Part shown: positions 25,325 to 33,398 of the stretch, piece after piece
Layout of the letters: each line of letters starts with the position of its first letter
Numbering within the stretch: the stretch's first letter is position 1
Assembly: GCF_047872805.1 (NCBI RefSeq)
Contig: NZ_JBLQUK010000012.1
Location: 14,808 to 78,807 of the forward strand
Reading direction: 5' to 3'
Length of the DNA: 64,000 nt
Source: Erythrobacter sp047872805
GTDB lineage: Bacteria; Pseudomonadota; Alphaproteobacteria; Sphingomonadales; Sphingomonadaceae
Translations under genes and position numbers: made by a program
Notes under the pieces: generated by a model
The model's input: only the letters and a program-made list of their open reading frames with translations
What the model was told of the DNA's origin: nothing
The model's database searches: none

Positions 25325-26979
25325 CACGATACCCTTTGTGCAAGGTCAGCGGGGTTTTCGAGCATGCGTTGCAGCGCCTCGACCGCGCGGTCGGGCTGCG
25401 ACTTGGCGAGTTGCCGGGCGAGTTCGACCCGCTGCGGCAGATCGACCTGATCCGGGCTAAAGGATGCGGCGGCGGATTGACCTTCACTCTGATCGGTCAA
25501 CGCGCGGCCCTCTCCCGCTGTATCCTCACCTGACTTGGCAGAGCCCCCCCGCATCCGCGCAATCAGCGGACGCACCGCAAGCAGCAACACCAAAAGCACC
25601 GCGATCAAGGCCGCGCTATAGCGCAGGATGGCCGCAAACCATGGCTGTTCATAAAATGCCATTTCAGGCATTTCGGTGCTTTCAAAGGTGCTCACCACGA
25701 CCTGCACCTGATCCCCGCGTGCGGTGTCGGCACCCACGGCGGCACCGATCAGCGATTGCAGTTTTTCTGCGGTCAGGGGAGCGGCAGCCTTGAGCGCGGC
25801 ATCGCTGACCGCGACCGCGACTGACAGCTTTACCAATCCGCCTGGGCGGGTGCTGGTAACGGCTACTTCGCGCCCCAGTTCATAGTTGCGCTGCACTGCG
25901 CTTTCGCTGTCGCCGGTCGCGGCGACATTGACAGCCCCATCCGCTGGAGCCGCAGCCGGATCCGGTACGGCGTCGACAAGTTGCGCTGCGGCTGGCGGTG
26001 TGTTGGCAGTGACGCCCGGTATACCGCCGGTGCCCGCGCCCGCCGACCGTGTCGAATTGCGCTCGCTTTCGCTGCGAACTGCGCCTTCCTGATCGTAGCT
26101 TTCGCGCGCTGAGGTGATTTCGGACTGGTCCAGCGTCACCTGCACCTGGCTGGAGAAATTGCCATCGCCCAGCAGCGGCATCAGCAAGGTAGTCAATTGT
26201 TCGCGCAACTTGCCTTCGAATTCGCGTTGCAGCAGCAGCGCATCCATTGTCTCGTCGTGTTCGGAGGACAGCAGGCGGCCATTCTGATCGACCACCCGAA
26301 CCGAATCCGAGGTCATGCCGGGGACCGAGCCCGATACCAGATTCACGATCGCCTCAACCTGCGACTGGTTGAGCGAACGTCCACCAGCCAACCGCACCAT
26401 CACGCTGGCAGTCGGGGCGCTGTTCTGGCGCACGAATACCGATCGTTCGGGGGTTGCAAGGTGCACGCGCACCGATTCAATTCCGTCAATCTCGCGGATC
26501 GTCAGCATCAATTCACGCTCGCGCGCCAGCCGCAACCGCTCGCCTTCGAGTGTGCGGCTGGACCCCAGCGGGATCGCATCGAGCATTTCGCTGGCGCCTG
26601 CCGGAGCAGCAAGACCCGCATCGCTCGCCACCAGCATCCGCGCACGATAGACATCGTCTTCGGCGACCCTCACCGCGCCGGTGGAATTGTCGATGGCATA
26701 GGTGATCCCGCCGGTGTCCAGCGTGGCGGTAACCTGAGCGCGCTCGCTATCGGTCAGGCTGGTGTAAAGAACCCGCTGCGGCCCCTGCGCAATCGTCATA
26801 TACAGCGCTGCGACGATCCCAACTGCTCCCACACCTACCAACGCCGGCATAGCCCGCCGCAAGGCCGGCTGGCCGGTGAAGCCGGACAGCATCGCGCGCC
26901 AGTTTGGCGCAAGCATCTGCGGCGCGGCATTCATCGTTACCGCGCCGCCAGTGGGCACAGGAACATTGGTATCAGCCAT
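25324..26979 (-). CDS. fliF: Flagellar MS-ring protein FliF
   Basis: FliF forms the MS-ring in the inner membrane on which the rotor is built. The 551-residue product has two membrane helices, near residues 45-65 and 440-465. Between them are the ring-building domains: GGITYAIDNSTGAVRVAEDDVYRARMLVASDAGL, SRTLEGERLRLARERELMLTIREIDGIESVRVHLATPE and the SSQVQVTLDQSEI region. A cytoplasmic tail that binds FliG follows. The ATG at 26979 is clear. It begins four bases after fliE. Confidence 0.96.
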   Translation of the reverse strand: MADTNVPVPTGGAVTMNAAPQMLAPNWRAMLSGFTGQPALRRAMPALVGVGAVGIVAALYMTIAQGPQRVLYTSLTDSERAQVTATLDTGGITYAIDNSTGAVRVAEDDVYRARMLVASDAGLAAPAGASEMLDAIPLGSSRTLEGERLRLARERELMLTIREIDGIESVRVHLATPERSVFVRQNSAPTASVMVRLAGGRSLNQSQVEAIVNLVSGSVPGMTSDSVRVVDQNGRLLSSEHDETMDALLLQREFEGKLREQLTTLLMPLLGDGNFSSQVQVTLDQSEITSARESYDQEGAVRSESERNSTRSAGAGTGGIPGVTANTPPAAAQLVDAVPDPAAAPADGAVNVAATGDSESAVQRNYELGREVAVTSTRPGGLVKLSVAVAVSDAALKAAAPLTAEKLQSLIGAAVGADTARGDQVQVVVSTFESTEMPEMAFYEQPWFAAILRYSAALIAVLLVLLLAVRPLIARMRGGSAKSGEDTAGEGRALTDQSEGQSAAASFSPDQVDLPQRVELARQLAKSQPDRAVEALQRMLENPADLAQRVS

Positions 26980-26982
26980 CTA

Positions 26983-27330
26983 TCAGCTCCCCATCCGCAT
27001 GATTTCCTGATAGGCAGACATCAGCTTGTTACGGACTTGCAAGGTTGCTTCAAAAGCCACCCCAGCCTCCTGCCGGGCCAGCATGACCTGTGCGATATCG
27101 GTGACTTCGCCGCGCTCATATTTGGCCTGCATGTCGCCGGAGTGAGCTTGAACCGCGCTCACCTGTTGCAAGGCCCCGGTTAAAGCATCGGCGAATCCGC
27201 CGACCGGACCCGCACCGTTCACTGCATTGCCGCTGGCCGGATTGCCGCTGGCCGCACGCACGTCCTGCAAGGCTTCGCTGCGGGACATGATTTCCGACCT
27301 GAGCGCCATCACTTGCTGCACCCCGTTCAC
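26983..27330 (-). CDS. fliE: Flagellar hook-basal body protein FliE
   Basis: FliE links the MS-ring to the rod. The 115-residue product ends with the family pattern DIAQVMLARQEAGVAFEATLQVRNKLMSAYQEIMRM. The most upstream start is a GTG at 27330 that overlaps the activator gene stop (GTGA); an ATG at 27309 (MALRSEIMS) is an alternative. Being next to fliF is the usual arrangement. Confidence 0.93.
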   Translation of the reverse strand: MNGVQQVMALRSEIMSRSEALQDVRAASGNPASGNAVNGAGPVGGFADALTGALQQVSAVQAHSGDMQAKYERGEVTDIAQVMLARQEAGVAFEATLQVRNKLMSAYQEIMRMGS

Positions 27331-28694
27331 GCTGCGTCTCCGGCAATGGCAAGCGGTGCGATCAGACCGGATTCGCGCATCGAGGCGAGCCGGTACCGCA
27401 AGGTGCGTTCAGAAATTCCTAGGCTGCGCGCGGTTCTGCCGCGGTGCCCACCATTGTGACCGAGCGCACTCAGGATCGCCTGCGCTTCGGAACGGAAGGC
27501 AACATCGGACAGCGAGGCTGTATCAACATGCGAAGCAAGCGTCGGTGCAGCATCGTAACGCGGCTCATCCCCGACCGCCCGCGCGGGCCGATCGAACACG
27601 ATATGTTCAGAGCCGATGTGCCGTTCCTTGCCCGCGAGGAGGATCGCACGGCGGATGACATTTTCCAGCTCGCGAACATTGCCGGGCCACACATGCGCCT
27701 CCAGCAGAGCCAACGCCTGAACCGAAATCCAGCAAGGCATTCCCGGCTGGCACGCATGGCGCAGCAGCATGCCAAAGGCGAGCGGAGCAATATCACCGGG
27801 CCGGCTTTGCAAGGCCGGCAACGCCATGGGAAATACGTTGAGCCGGTACAGCAGATCCTCGCGGAAACGGCCCGCTTCGACCTCTGCGGACAAGGTGCGA
27901 TTGGTGGCTGCGATGATCCGCACATCGACCGCGATGGGCCGGGTCGCGCCCAGCGGCAGCACTTCGCGTTCTTGCAAGCTGCGCAGCAATTTGGATTGCA
28001 GCGCCAGCGGCAATTCGCCGATCTCATCGAGCAGCAAGGTGCCGCCATCGGCAGCGCGGAACAATCCTTCGCCAGCGTCTGACGCGCCGGTAAAAGCGCC
28101 CTTGCGGTGGCCAAATAGCAATGCTTCGAGCATCGCCTCTGGCATGGCTGCGCAATTGACCGCGATGAAGGGACCGTCTGCGCGCGGGCTCATGCGATGA
28201 ACGAAGCGCGCAATCACTTCCTTGCCGGTGCCGGTTGGCCCTTCAAGCAAAACCGGAATCTCGCTGGCGGCAATCCGTTCGGCAAGGGTGAGCAGCGCCA
28301 GGCTTTCGTTGTCGCCCGCAATCGGCCAGCCACCATCGGCGGCGCTGGCGATCAGCGCAGCCCGCGCCGGGACCAGCGCGGCGGCTCCATAGGCAAGCGT
28401 TATTCGGGCAGAGCCAGTCCGGGTCAGCGCCGGGCGATCGGAATGAACCAGAATGATGGCAACAATATCGCTGCGCCGGGGAGCGGGTTGCGGCGCAAAA
28501 GTGCCCTCATGCCCAAGGACCAGCCGTTCCTGTTGCCAGCTTTGTGCGAGCAAGGGCAGGGTTGGATCGACCAGCGCGCCATGCGCGGCAATGTCTGGCA
28601 TGCGAGTATTGGCGTTAACCTCTGCTTGGTCACCCCGCGACGCCGGACCGTTAACCGAACCGTGCCCATGTTGATCTGTATGAAATGCCCGCAT
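27327..28694 (-). CDS. Sigma-54-dependent flagellar activator (FlbD/FleQ-like), without a receiver domain
   Basis: The product (455 residues from ATG 28694) has an AAA+ sigma-54 activator domain with Walker A GPTGTGKE (about 152-159), the sigma-54 contact loop GAFTGA (about 199-204) and Walker B TLLLDEIGELPLALQSKLL. A Fis-type C-terminal helix-turn-helix reads GHRGRTARSLGISERTLRYRL. The first 130 residues are not a recognisable phosphorylatable receiver. It is the obvious candidate to activate the TGGCAC-N5-TGC promoters in this cluster. ATG 28694 has GGTGG upstream; 28745 and 28601 are alternative starts. Confidence 0.9.
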   Translation of the reverse strand: MRAFHTDQHGHGSVNGPASRGDQAEVNANTRMPDIAAHGALVDPTLPLLAQSWQQERLVLGHEGTFAPQPAPRRSDIVAIILVHSDRPALTRTGSARITLAYGAAALVPARAALIASAADGGWPIAGDNESLALLTLAERIAASEIPVLLEGPTGTGKEVIARFVHRMSPRADGPFIAVNCAAMPEAMLEALLFGHRKGAFTGASDAGEGLFRAADGGTLLLDEIGELPLALQSKLLRSLQEREVLPLGATRPIAVDVRIIAATNRTLSAEVEAGRFREDLLYRLNVFPMALPALQSRPGDIAPLAFGMLLRHACQPGMPCWISVQALALLEAHVWPGNVRELENVIRRAILLAGKERHIGSEHIVFDRPARAVGDEPRYDAAPTLASHVDTASLSDVAFRSEAQAILSALGHNGGHRGRTARSLGISERTLRYRLASMRESGLIAPLAIAGDAA

Positions 28695-28816
28695 TGTTCC
28701 ACCCGCCTGTTTCTGGTGGAAAGGATTTGCCGCCCCAACGGCCAAGATATGGCTAATTTAAGGCATCGTAGAAGTCCCTAGGCTGCACCCGCCTGCGCCT
28801 CTGGAACCGCCATATA

Positions 28817-28843
28817 TAAAGGCAAATCAGCGTTAGCCTTCAG
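28817..28843 (+). promoter_or_regulatory. Possible FliA (sigma-28) promoter of fliC
   Basis: TAAA (28817-28820), a 15-base spacer and GCCTTCAG (28836-28843) fit the spacing of the sigma-28 consensus TAAA-N15-GCCGATAA, with a partial -10 match. It lies 133 bases before the fliC ATG. Two better-matching sites of the same layout precede flgM and the second stator-like pair. The intergenic stretch 28695-28975 also holds a small hairpin (AGGCA-AAAAAG-TGCCT, about 28864-28879) in the leader. Confidence 0.5.
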
Positions 28844-28975
28844 GGTTACCCAATTTCAGAAAGAGGCAAAAAAGTGCCTTAAACATTCCAGCGGATGGTC
28901 GCTCTAAGCTCCAGCAGCTGCGGCTCTCGTCGCTCTGTTCATACCACTTGCACTAGACCCACGGGAGTTTGACCA

Positions 28976-29794
28976 ATGTCCGTTATCAACACCAATACCT
29001 CGGCCCTGCGCGCTCAGAATGCCAGCATGCGTGCCAATGAAATGCTCGGCACCGCGATGGAGCGTCTGTCAACCGGCAGCCGCATCAACAGCGCCGCCGA
29101 TGACGCCGCTGGCCTTTCGATCGCCACCGGTTTCACCAGCGACATTCGCGCGCTCAATCAGGGCATCCGCAACGCTGGCGACGGTATTGCGCTGGCTCAG
29201 ACCGCAGAAGGCGCGCTGGACGAAGTGTCCAACATGCTGCAGCGCGTTCGTGAACTGGCCGTGCAATCGCAGAACGGCACTCTGGATGCCGAAGATCGCG
29301 GCTTTCTCAACACCGAAGTGACAGAGCTTGCCGCTCAGATCGGCGACATTTTGGGCAACACTGAATTCAATGGCGTGACCCTGTTCAGCACCACCGCTGG
29401 CACAGACGTTTCGGTTTCGATCCAGATTGATGCCGGTCGCAGCGTTGCCCTGACCAGCACCGCGATTGACGGCACCAATATCAGCGCAACCGCGCTGGAC
29501 GTGTCTTCGTCAACAAATGCTGCCACGGCTATCACCAATGTCGACCTTGCGCTTAGCGATGTGAACACCGCACGTTCTTCGCTTGGTGCAGGCCAGAACC
29601 GGCTTGAATCGGCGATCAACAATCTGACCACGACTTCGACCAATTTGTCCGATGCCCGTTCGCGGATCCAGGACACCGACTATTCATCGGAAACCACTGC
29701 GCTCGCCAAGGCTCAGATCCTTGGTCAGGCATCGACAGCGATGCTCGCACAGGCCAACCAGTCGCAGCAGAACGTCCTCTCGCTGCTGCGGTAA
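28976..29794 (+). CDS. fliC: Flagellin
   Basis: This is the filament protein. The 272-residue product has the conserved N-terminal D0/D1 helices (MSVINTNTSALRAQNASMRA, LSTGSRINSAADDAAGLSIA) and C-terminal D1/D0 helices (LSDARSRIQDTDYSSETTALAKAQILGQASTAMLAQANQSQQNVLSLL). The middle is short and contains little of the variable D2/D3 surface. This compact flagellin is common in alphaproteobacteria. A GGGAG lies about 10 bases before the ATG. It is transcribed alone, divergent from the activator gene and followed by a strong terminator. It is the only flagellin gene in the window. Confidence 0.98.
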   Translation: MSVINTNTSALRAQNASMRANEMLGTAMERLSTGSRINSAADDAAGLSIATGFTSDIRALNQGIRNAGDGIALAQTAEGALDEVSNMLQRVRELAVQSQNGTLDAEDRGFLNTEVTELAAQIGDILGNTEFNGVTLFSTTAGTDVSVSIQIDAGRSVALTSTAIDGTNISATALDVSSSTNAATAITNVDLALSDVNTARSSLGAGQNRLESAINNLTTTSTNLSDARSRIQDTDYSSETTALAKAQILGQASTAMLAQANQSQQNVLSLLR

Positions 29795-29833
29795 ACTGAC
29801 CCGTCAAGGCTTGCCTCCTGGTCAGCAGGGAAA

Positions 29834-29864
29834 GCCCGGAACCTACAGGGTTCCGGGCGTTCTT
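29834..29864 (+). terminator. Rho-independent terminator of fliC
   Basis: GCCCGGAACC-TACAG-GGTTCCGGGC forms a perfect 10-bp stem with a 5-base loop, followed by GTTCTT. It starts 40 bases after the fliC stop codon and separates fliC from convergent - strand genes. Confidence 0.88.
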
Positions 29865-29869
29865 GCGTT

Positions 29870-30362
29870 TCAGCGATCCTCAACCTGCGGTGCGGCGGCG
29901 CTGTGGTCCTGCCAATCGATCACTTCGATCCAGTTGCGCAGCCGGCTTTCCTCCTGCCGCGCGATCAACGGATTGGCGTGATAGGGCAGCAGGAATTGCG
30001 CGAGCGCCTTTGACCAGGATGCCGCCGCGTCAAAAATGATTCCGAGCCCCAAGACCGCAGGCACATGAACATAATACAGCGGCCGCGCATCCCCATCGGA
30101 CTCTTTCAGGAAATCCTCGACCGCCGTGAGCACGCCGTTGTGCGGTCCGCGCGGTATCGGCCCATTCGGCAAAGCCGGGTGCGGGTTCGGGATCGATACA
30201 GGTCAGCGTGCCGCCATGGTTGCCCGCGTGTTCAGCCAGCAATTTCGACATGCCGCCAGACCCGCTGCCAATCTCGACGATGTCGCTGGCCTTGGTTTCA
30301 TCGAGACAAGGCAATATCAGGCTGGCAAATTCGGCCATGGAATGGATCAGCGAATCGATCAC
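29870..30362 (-). pseudogene. Class I SAM-dependent methyltransferase remnant (internal deletion and frameshift)
   Basis: Two adjoining - strand frames together look like one methyltransferase. The first starts at GTG 30362 behind AAAGGAG and carries the SAM-binding motif I (ASDIVEIGSGSGGMSKLLAEHAG) and the following TLTCIDPEPAP strand. The second frame ends at 29870 and carries the typical C-terminal segment PHNGVLTAVEDFLKE...VPAVLGLGIIFDA. They overlap near 30170 without the roughly 70-100 residues that normally separate them (the D-G-x-H-N part). An internal deletion with a frame change is the simplest reading. It sits beside fliC, where flagellin-modifying genes are common, but its target is unknown. 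Confidence 0.6.
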
Positions 30363-30580
30363 GCGGGGGTCTCCTTTGGCAGGGTATCGGGGCGAGCGGC
30401 AGCGGGAACGCCATGGGCCTGTTCTCCCCGCCCCATCCTCCAGCCGCTGCGGCCTGACCAGCACGGCTGCCGCCGGATCGGCGCATTTCAGGATGCCCGG
30501 CGCGCGCGATTGCACAAACACGCTGCATCATCTGCAGCAATCGCGCGGTGAGGTTAAAGGCCGTGCCAAACAGGCATGGT

Positions 30581-31588
30581 TTACCGGGTCGGAGCGCGCG
30601 CCTCAGCGACTGTGCGGATGTCTCTTTGCGAGGGCTCTGGATCAGCCGGGTTGCCGGGAGTTGCGGGGCCGGGGCGGCTGCGCGGCCGAGGACGCCCGCC
30701 CGCTTCGTCCAGCAACAGCAGCGAAATCCGGCGATTGCGCGGGTCAGCGGGATTGTCAGCGATCAACGGCTCGGTATCGGCCACCCCTTCGATCCGGGCA
30801 AAGCGGTCCCCATCGATGCCGCTGCGGATCAATTGCTGCCGCGTCGCCTCGGCCCGCCCTGCGGACAGCGACCAATTGTTGGCGGTGATCCCGTCGCGCC
30901 ACGGCAGCGAATCCGTGTGACCTCGCAAAATCACCGGACTGCCCTGACTATCGAGCGTCTCACCAATCACCTGCAGCAATCCGCGCGCCTCATCGGTCAG
31001 CACTGTGGTGCCCAGCGCGAACATCGAAAAATCGGCATCATCGACCAGATCTATGCGAATGCCCTCGGGCGCGCGCATCACCCGCACCTGACGCACTAAC
31101 CGCGACAATTTCTGCTGTGCTTCGAGCTTTTCCTCGATTTCCTTGCGCAGCGCGCGGGTGCGTTGCTCAGCCGATTGGGCATCGCTCCCGCCTTCGACTG
31201 GACCGCCTTCGGCATCACGCGGAATGGTGATCGACAAGGTGCCCGTCTGGCCCGCCGCGTGCGGATAATTGTCAACATCGGTCAAGGAGCTGCCTCCCAG
31301 CAGCCCGTCCGACCCGGCGCTTTGTTCGCGGGTCTTGATTAGCGTGGGGGTGAAATAATCGGCGATCCCCTTGCGCTGGTCTTCCTCGGTCGCGCCCAAC
31401 AGCCACAGCAACAAAAAGAACGCCATCATCGCGGTCACGAAATCCGCATACGCAACCTTCCACGCGCCGCCGTGGTGTCCGTCGCCGCCGCTGACGATGA
31501 TTTTCTTGACGATGATAGAGGCGAGCATCGCTGCAACGCTGCCCTCGCCCGACTGGGTCGGATTTGCCGTTACGCTTTTTGGTGGCAT
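30581..31588 (-). CDS. motB: Flagellar stator protein MotB
   Basis: MotB anchors the stator to peptidoglycan and carries the proton-binding aspartate. The 335-residue product has an N-terminal helix with KVAYADFVTAMMAFFLLLWLLG (the Asp is in YADF). A plug/linker region follows, then an OmpA-like peptidoglycan-binding domain (VILRGHTDSLPW, NNWSLSAGRAEATRQQLI, NRRISLLLLDE). An unusual Pro/Arg-rich tail of about 35 residues closes it. The ATG at 31588 is two bases downstream of the motA stop codon. It should work with the motA product as the primary stator. Confidence 0.96.
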   Translation of the reverse strand: MPPKSVTANPTQSGEGSVAAMLASIIVKKIIVSGGDGHHGGAWKVAYADFVTAMMAFFLLLWLLGATEEDQRKGIADYFTPTLIKTREQSAGSDGLLGGSSLTDVDNYPHAAGQTGTLSITIPRDAEGGPVEGGSDAQSAEQRTRALRKEIEEKLEAQQKLSRLVRQVRVMRAPEGIRIDLVDDADFSMFALGTTVLTDEARGLLQVIGETLDSQGSPVILRGHTDSLPWRDGITANNWSLSAGRAEATRQQLIRSGIDGDRFARIEGVADTEPLIADNPADPRNRRISLLLLDEAGGRPRPRSRPGPATPGNPADPEPSQRDIRTVAEARAPTR

Positions 31589-31589
31589 G

Positions 31590-32453
31590 TCATTTGCCCC
31601 GCATCTGATCGAGCAATTCGGTCAGTTTCGGGCGATGCGCAGGCGGTAGGCCGGATCGCGCCGCTTCAAGCACGAGCGGCTGCGGATAGCCATGCAGGCT
31701 GGCGACAATCACTTGTTTGATCGAATGATAGATTTGCTGGTCATGCGCATTCACCTGTTTCAGCCGCCCCGCCATCGGCCCGGCAAAGCCATAGGCGAGC
31801 AACACGCCCAGAAACGTGCCGACCAGCGCGCCGCCGATCATCTTGCCCAGCACTGCGGGCGGTTGATCGATTGCGCCCATGGTCTTGATGATGCCCAGCA
31901 CCGCCGCCACAATCCCCAGCGCCGGAAAAGCATCGGCCAAAGTCTGGATTGCATGTGCGGGCTCGTCCATTTCATGCAGCTGCGATTTGATCGCATTGTC
32001 GATCACATCCTCCACCGCATGGGTATCGAGCGTGCCCGATGAAACGACCATCAAGGTCAGCGGATCGCAGATCATATTGACCACCACCGGGTCTTTTTGA
32101 AGCCGTGGGTACTCGCTAAAGATCGCGGAGTTTTCGGGCTCGGTCACATGGCTTTCCAGCGCCACCGCGCCATCCGACCGCAGCACCTTCATCAACTTGC
32201 TGGTCAGCGCAATGGCATCGATATGATCCTGATCGGTGTATTTGGGGCCCTTGAACACCTTGCCCAGCCCGCCGCCTAGCAGTTTGAGTTCGTGCAGCGA
32301 ATTGCCGATCACGGTCGCGCCAATCGCCGCCCCGCCAATCATCATCAATTCCAGCGGCATCGCTTTCAGCACCGGCCCCAAAGCGCCGCCTGCCAGCGTA
32401 AAGCCGCCAAACACCATCACAAGCAGAACAACGATACCTATCCCGGCGTACAC
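31590..32453 (-). CDS. motA: Flagellar stator protein MotA
   Basis: MotA forms the proton channel with MotB and pushes on FliG. The 287-residue product has four membrane helices. Its family signatures are MPLELMMIGGAAIGATVIGNS, then ALGIVAAVLGIIKTMGAI and KMIGGALVGTFLGVLLAYGFAGPMAGRL near the C-terminus. The cytoplasmic loop contains the charged residues that contact FliG. It starts at a GTG (32453). Co-transcribed with motB, 27 bases after flgL. Confidence 0.96.
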   Translation of the reverse strand: MYAGIGIVVLLVMVFGGFTLAGGALGPVLKAMPLELMMIGGAAIGATVIGNSLHELKLLGGGLGKVFKGPKYTDQDHIDAIALTSKLMKVLRSDGAVALESHVTEPENSAIFSEYPRLQKDPVVVNMICDPLTLMVVSSGTLDTHAVEDVIDNAIKSQLHEMDEPAHAIQTLADAFPALGIVAAVLGIIKTMGAIDQPPAVLGKMIGGALVGTFLGVLLAYGFAGPMAGRLKQVNAHDQQIYHSIKQVIVASLHGYPQPLVLEAARSGLPPAHRPKLTELLDQMRGK

Positions 32454-32480
32454 TGGATCAATCCTTGATAAAGGCGCGGG

Positions 32481-33398
32481 TCAAAGCGCGTTGAACAAAG
32501 TCAGCGAACTGACGCGGGCAAAGCTGGCCTGGCTGGCCTCCAGCGCGGTCAGCGTCTGTTGCAGCCGCACAATTGTATCGGCGATATCGGTGTCCGCGAT
32601 GGCAGAGCGTTTTTCCGCCACGTCGATGGCGCGGGTCTGCTGATCCTGCTGTATCGCCTCGACCCAGGCGAGCCTCGTGCCGATCACGGTTTGGTTGCGA
32701 TTGGCGTTATCCAGCGCGGCATCGATCCCCGAAAGCGCATCCTGCGCCGCCTGCGCGGGATTAGCCGCGCCGCCGCGCAGCGCCGCTGCCAGGGCGCTAA
32801 GCACGGCAAAATTGCTGCCCGGCGTGCCATTGTCGTCAAATTCAAAGAGCTGATCGCCGGTTACCCCGCGTTCAATTTCTGTGCCCGGAGCGACCGGGAC
32901 TGTGCCGTTTTGCCCATTGCCATTGTAGCTGACGACGCCGCTGGCATCGCGGACAAAGGCGGGCGATCCGGCGGTCCCGGCAAACAGCGGCGCACCGGTG
33001 ATTGACAGGGTGTTGGAGCGGGCGAACATCTCGTCTGCCATCTGTTCCAGCTCGTCGGCAATCGCCGCGCGGCCATTTTCGCCGACCGGATCATTGGCCG
33101 CCGCCACCGCCAGTTCGCGGGCGCGTTGCAGGATCGACACCACGCCTTCGATCTGATTGGAGGCTTCGCCAAGATCCTGCCCTAACCGAGCGGCGTTTTC
33201 CGCCTCGGTTTCGCCGCGCCGTTCGATCCGAGTGATAGCCCGCAGCCGCGCCGCGCCGACCGGATCGTCCGACCCGCGCTGAATCTTTTCACCCGTGGCA
33301 ATATCGCTCTGAAACCGCTCAATCGCAGTGCGCAGAGCGCTCATCTGTCCCAGCGAGCGTTCAAAGAATGCGCCGGTGGAATTGCCTATCGTGGTCAT
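32481..33398 (-). CDS. flgL: Hook-filament junction protein FlgL
   Basis: FlgL (HAP3) joins the hook to the filament. The 305 residues begin with MTTIGNSTGAFFERSLGQMSALRTAIERFQSDIATGEKI and contain a flagellin-like N-terminal helix domain with GSDDPVGAARLRAI. The C-terminal helices end VRLQQTLTALEASQASFARVSSLTLFNAL, a typical HAP3/flagellin end. The ATG shares one base with the flgK stop. It directly follows flgK, the usual pairing. Confidence 0.94.
   Translation of the reverse strand: MTTIGNSTGAFFERSLGQMSALRTAIERFQSDIATGEKIQRGSDDPVGAARLRAITRIERRGETEAENAARLGQDLGEASNQIEGVVSILQRARELAVAAANDPVGENGRAAIADELEQMADEMFARSNTLSITGAPLFAGTAGSPAFVRDASGVVSYNGNGQNGTVPVAPGTEIERGVTGDQLFEFDDNGTPGSNFAVLSALAAALRGGAANPAQAAQDALSGIDAALDNANRNQTVIGTRLAWVEAIQQDQQTRAIDVAEKRSAIADTDIADTIVRLQQTLTALEASQASFARVSSLTLFNAL

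Noticed and set aside
28860..28885. A sigma-54-like GGCAC-TTTT-TTGCC on the - strand ahead of the activator gene
   Set aside because: The GG to GC spacing is nine bases rather than ten, which normally abolishes sigma-54 recognition; the same bases form a small hairpin.
30363..30580. Possible coding remnant between the methyltransferase remnant and motB
   Set aside because: No frame on either strand shows a family or a convincing start; I see only short high-GC frames.
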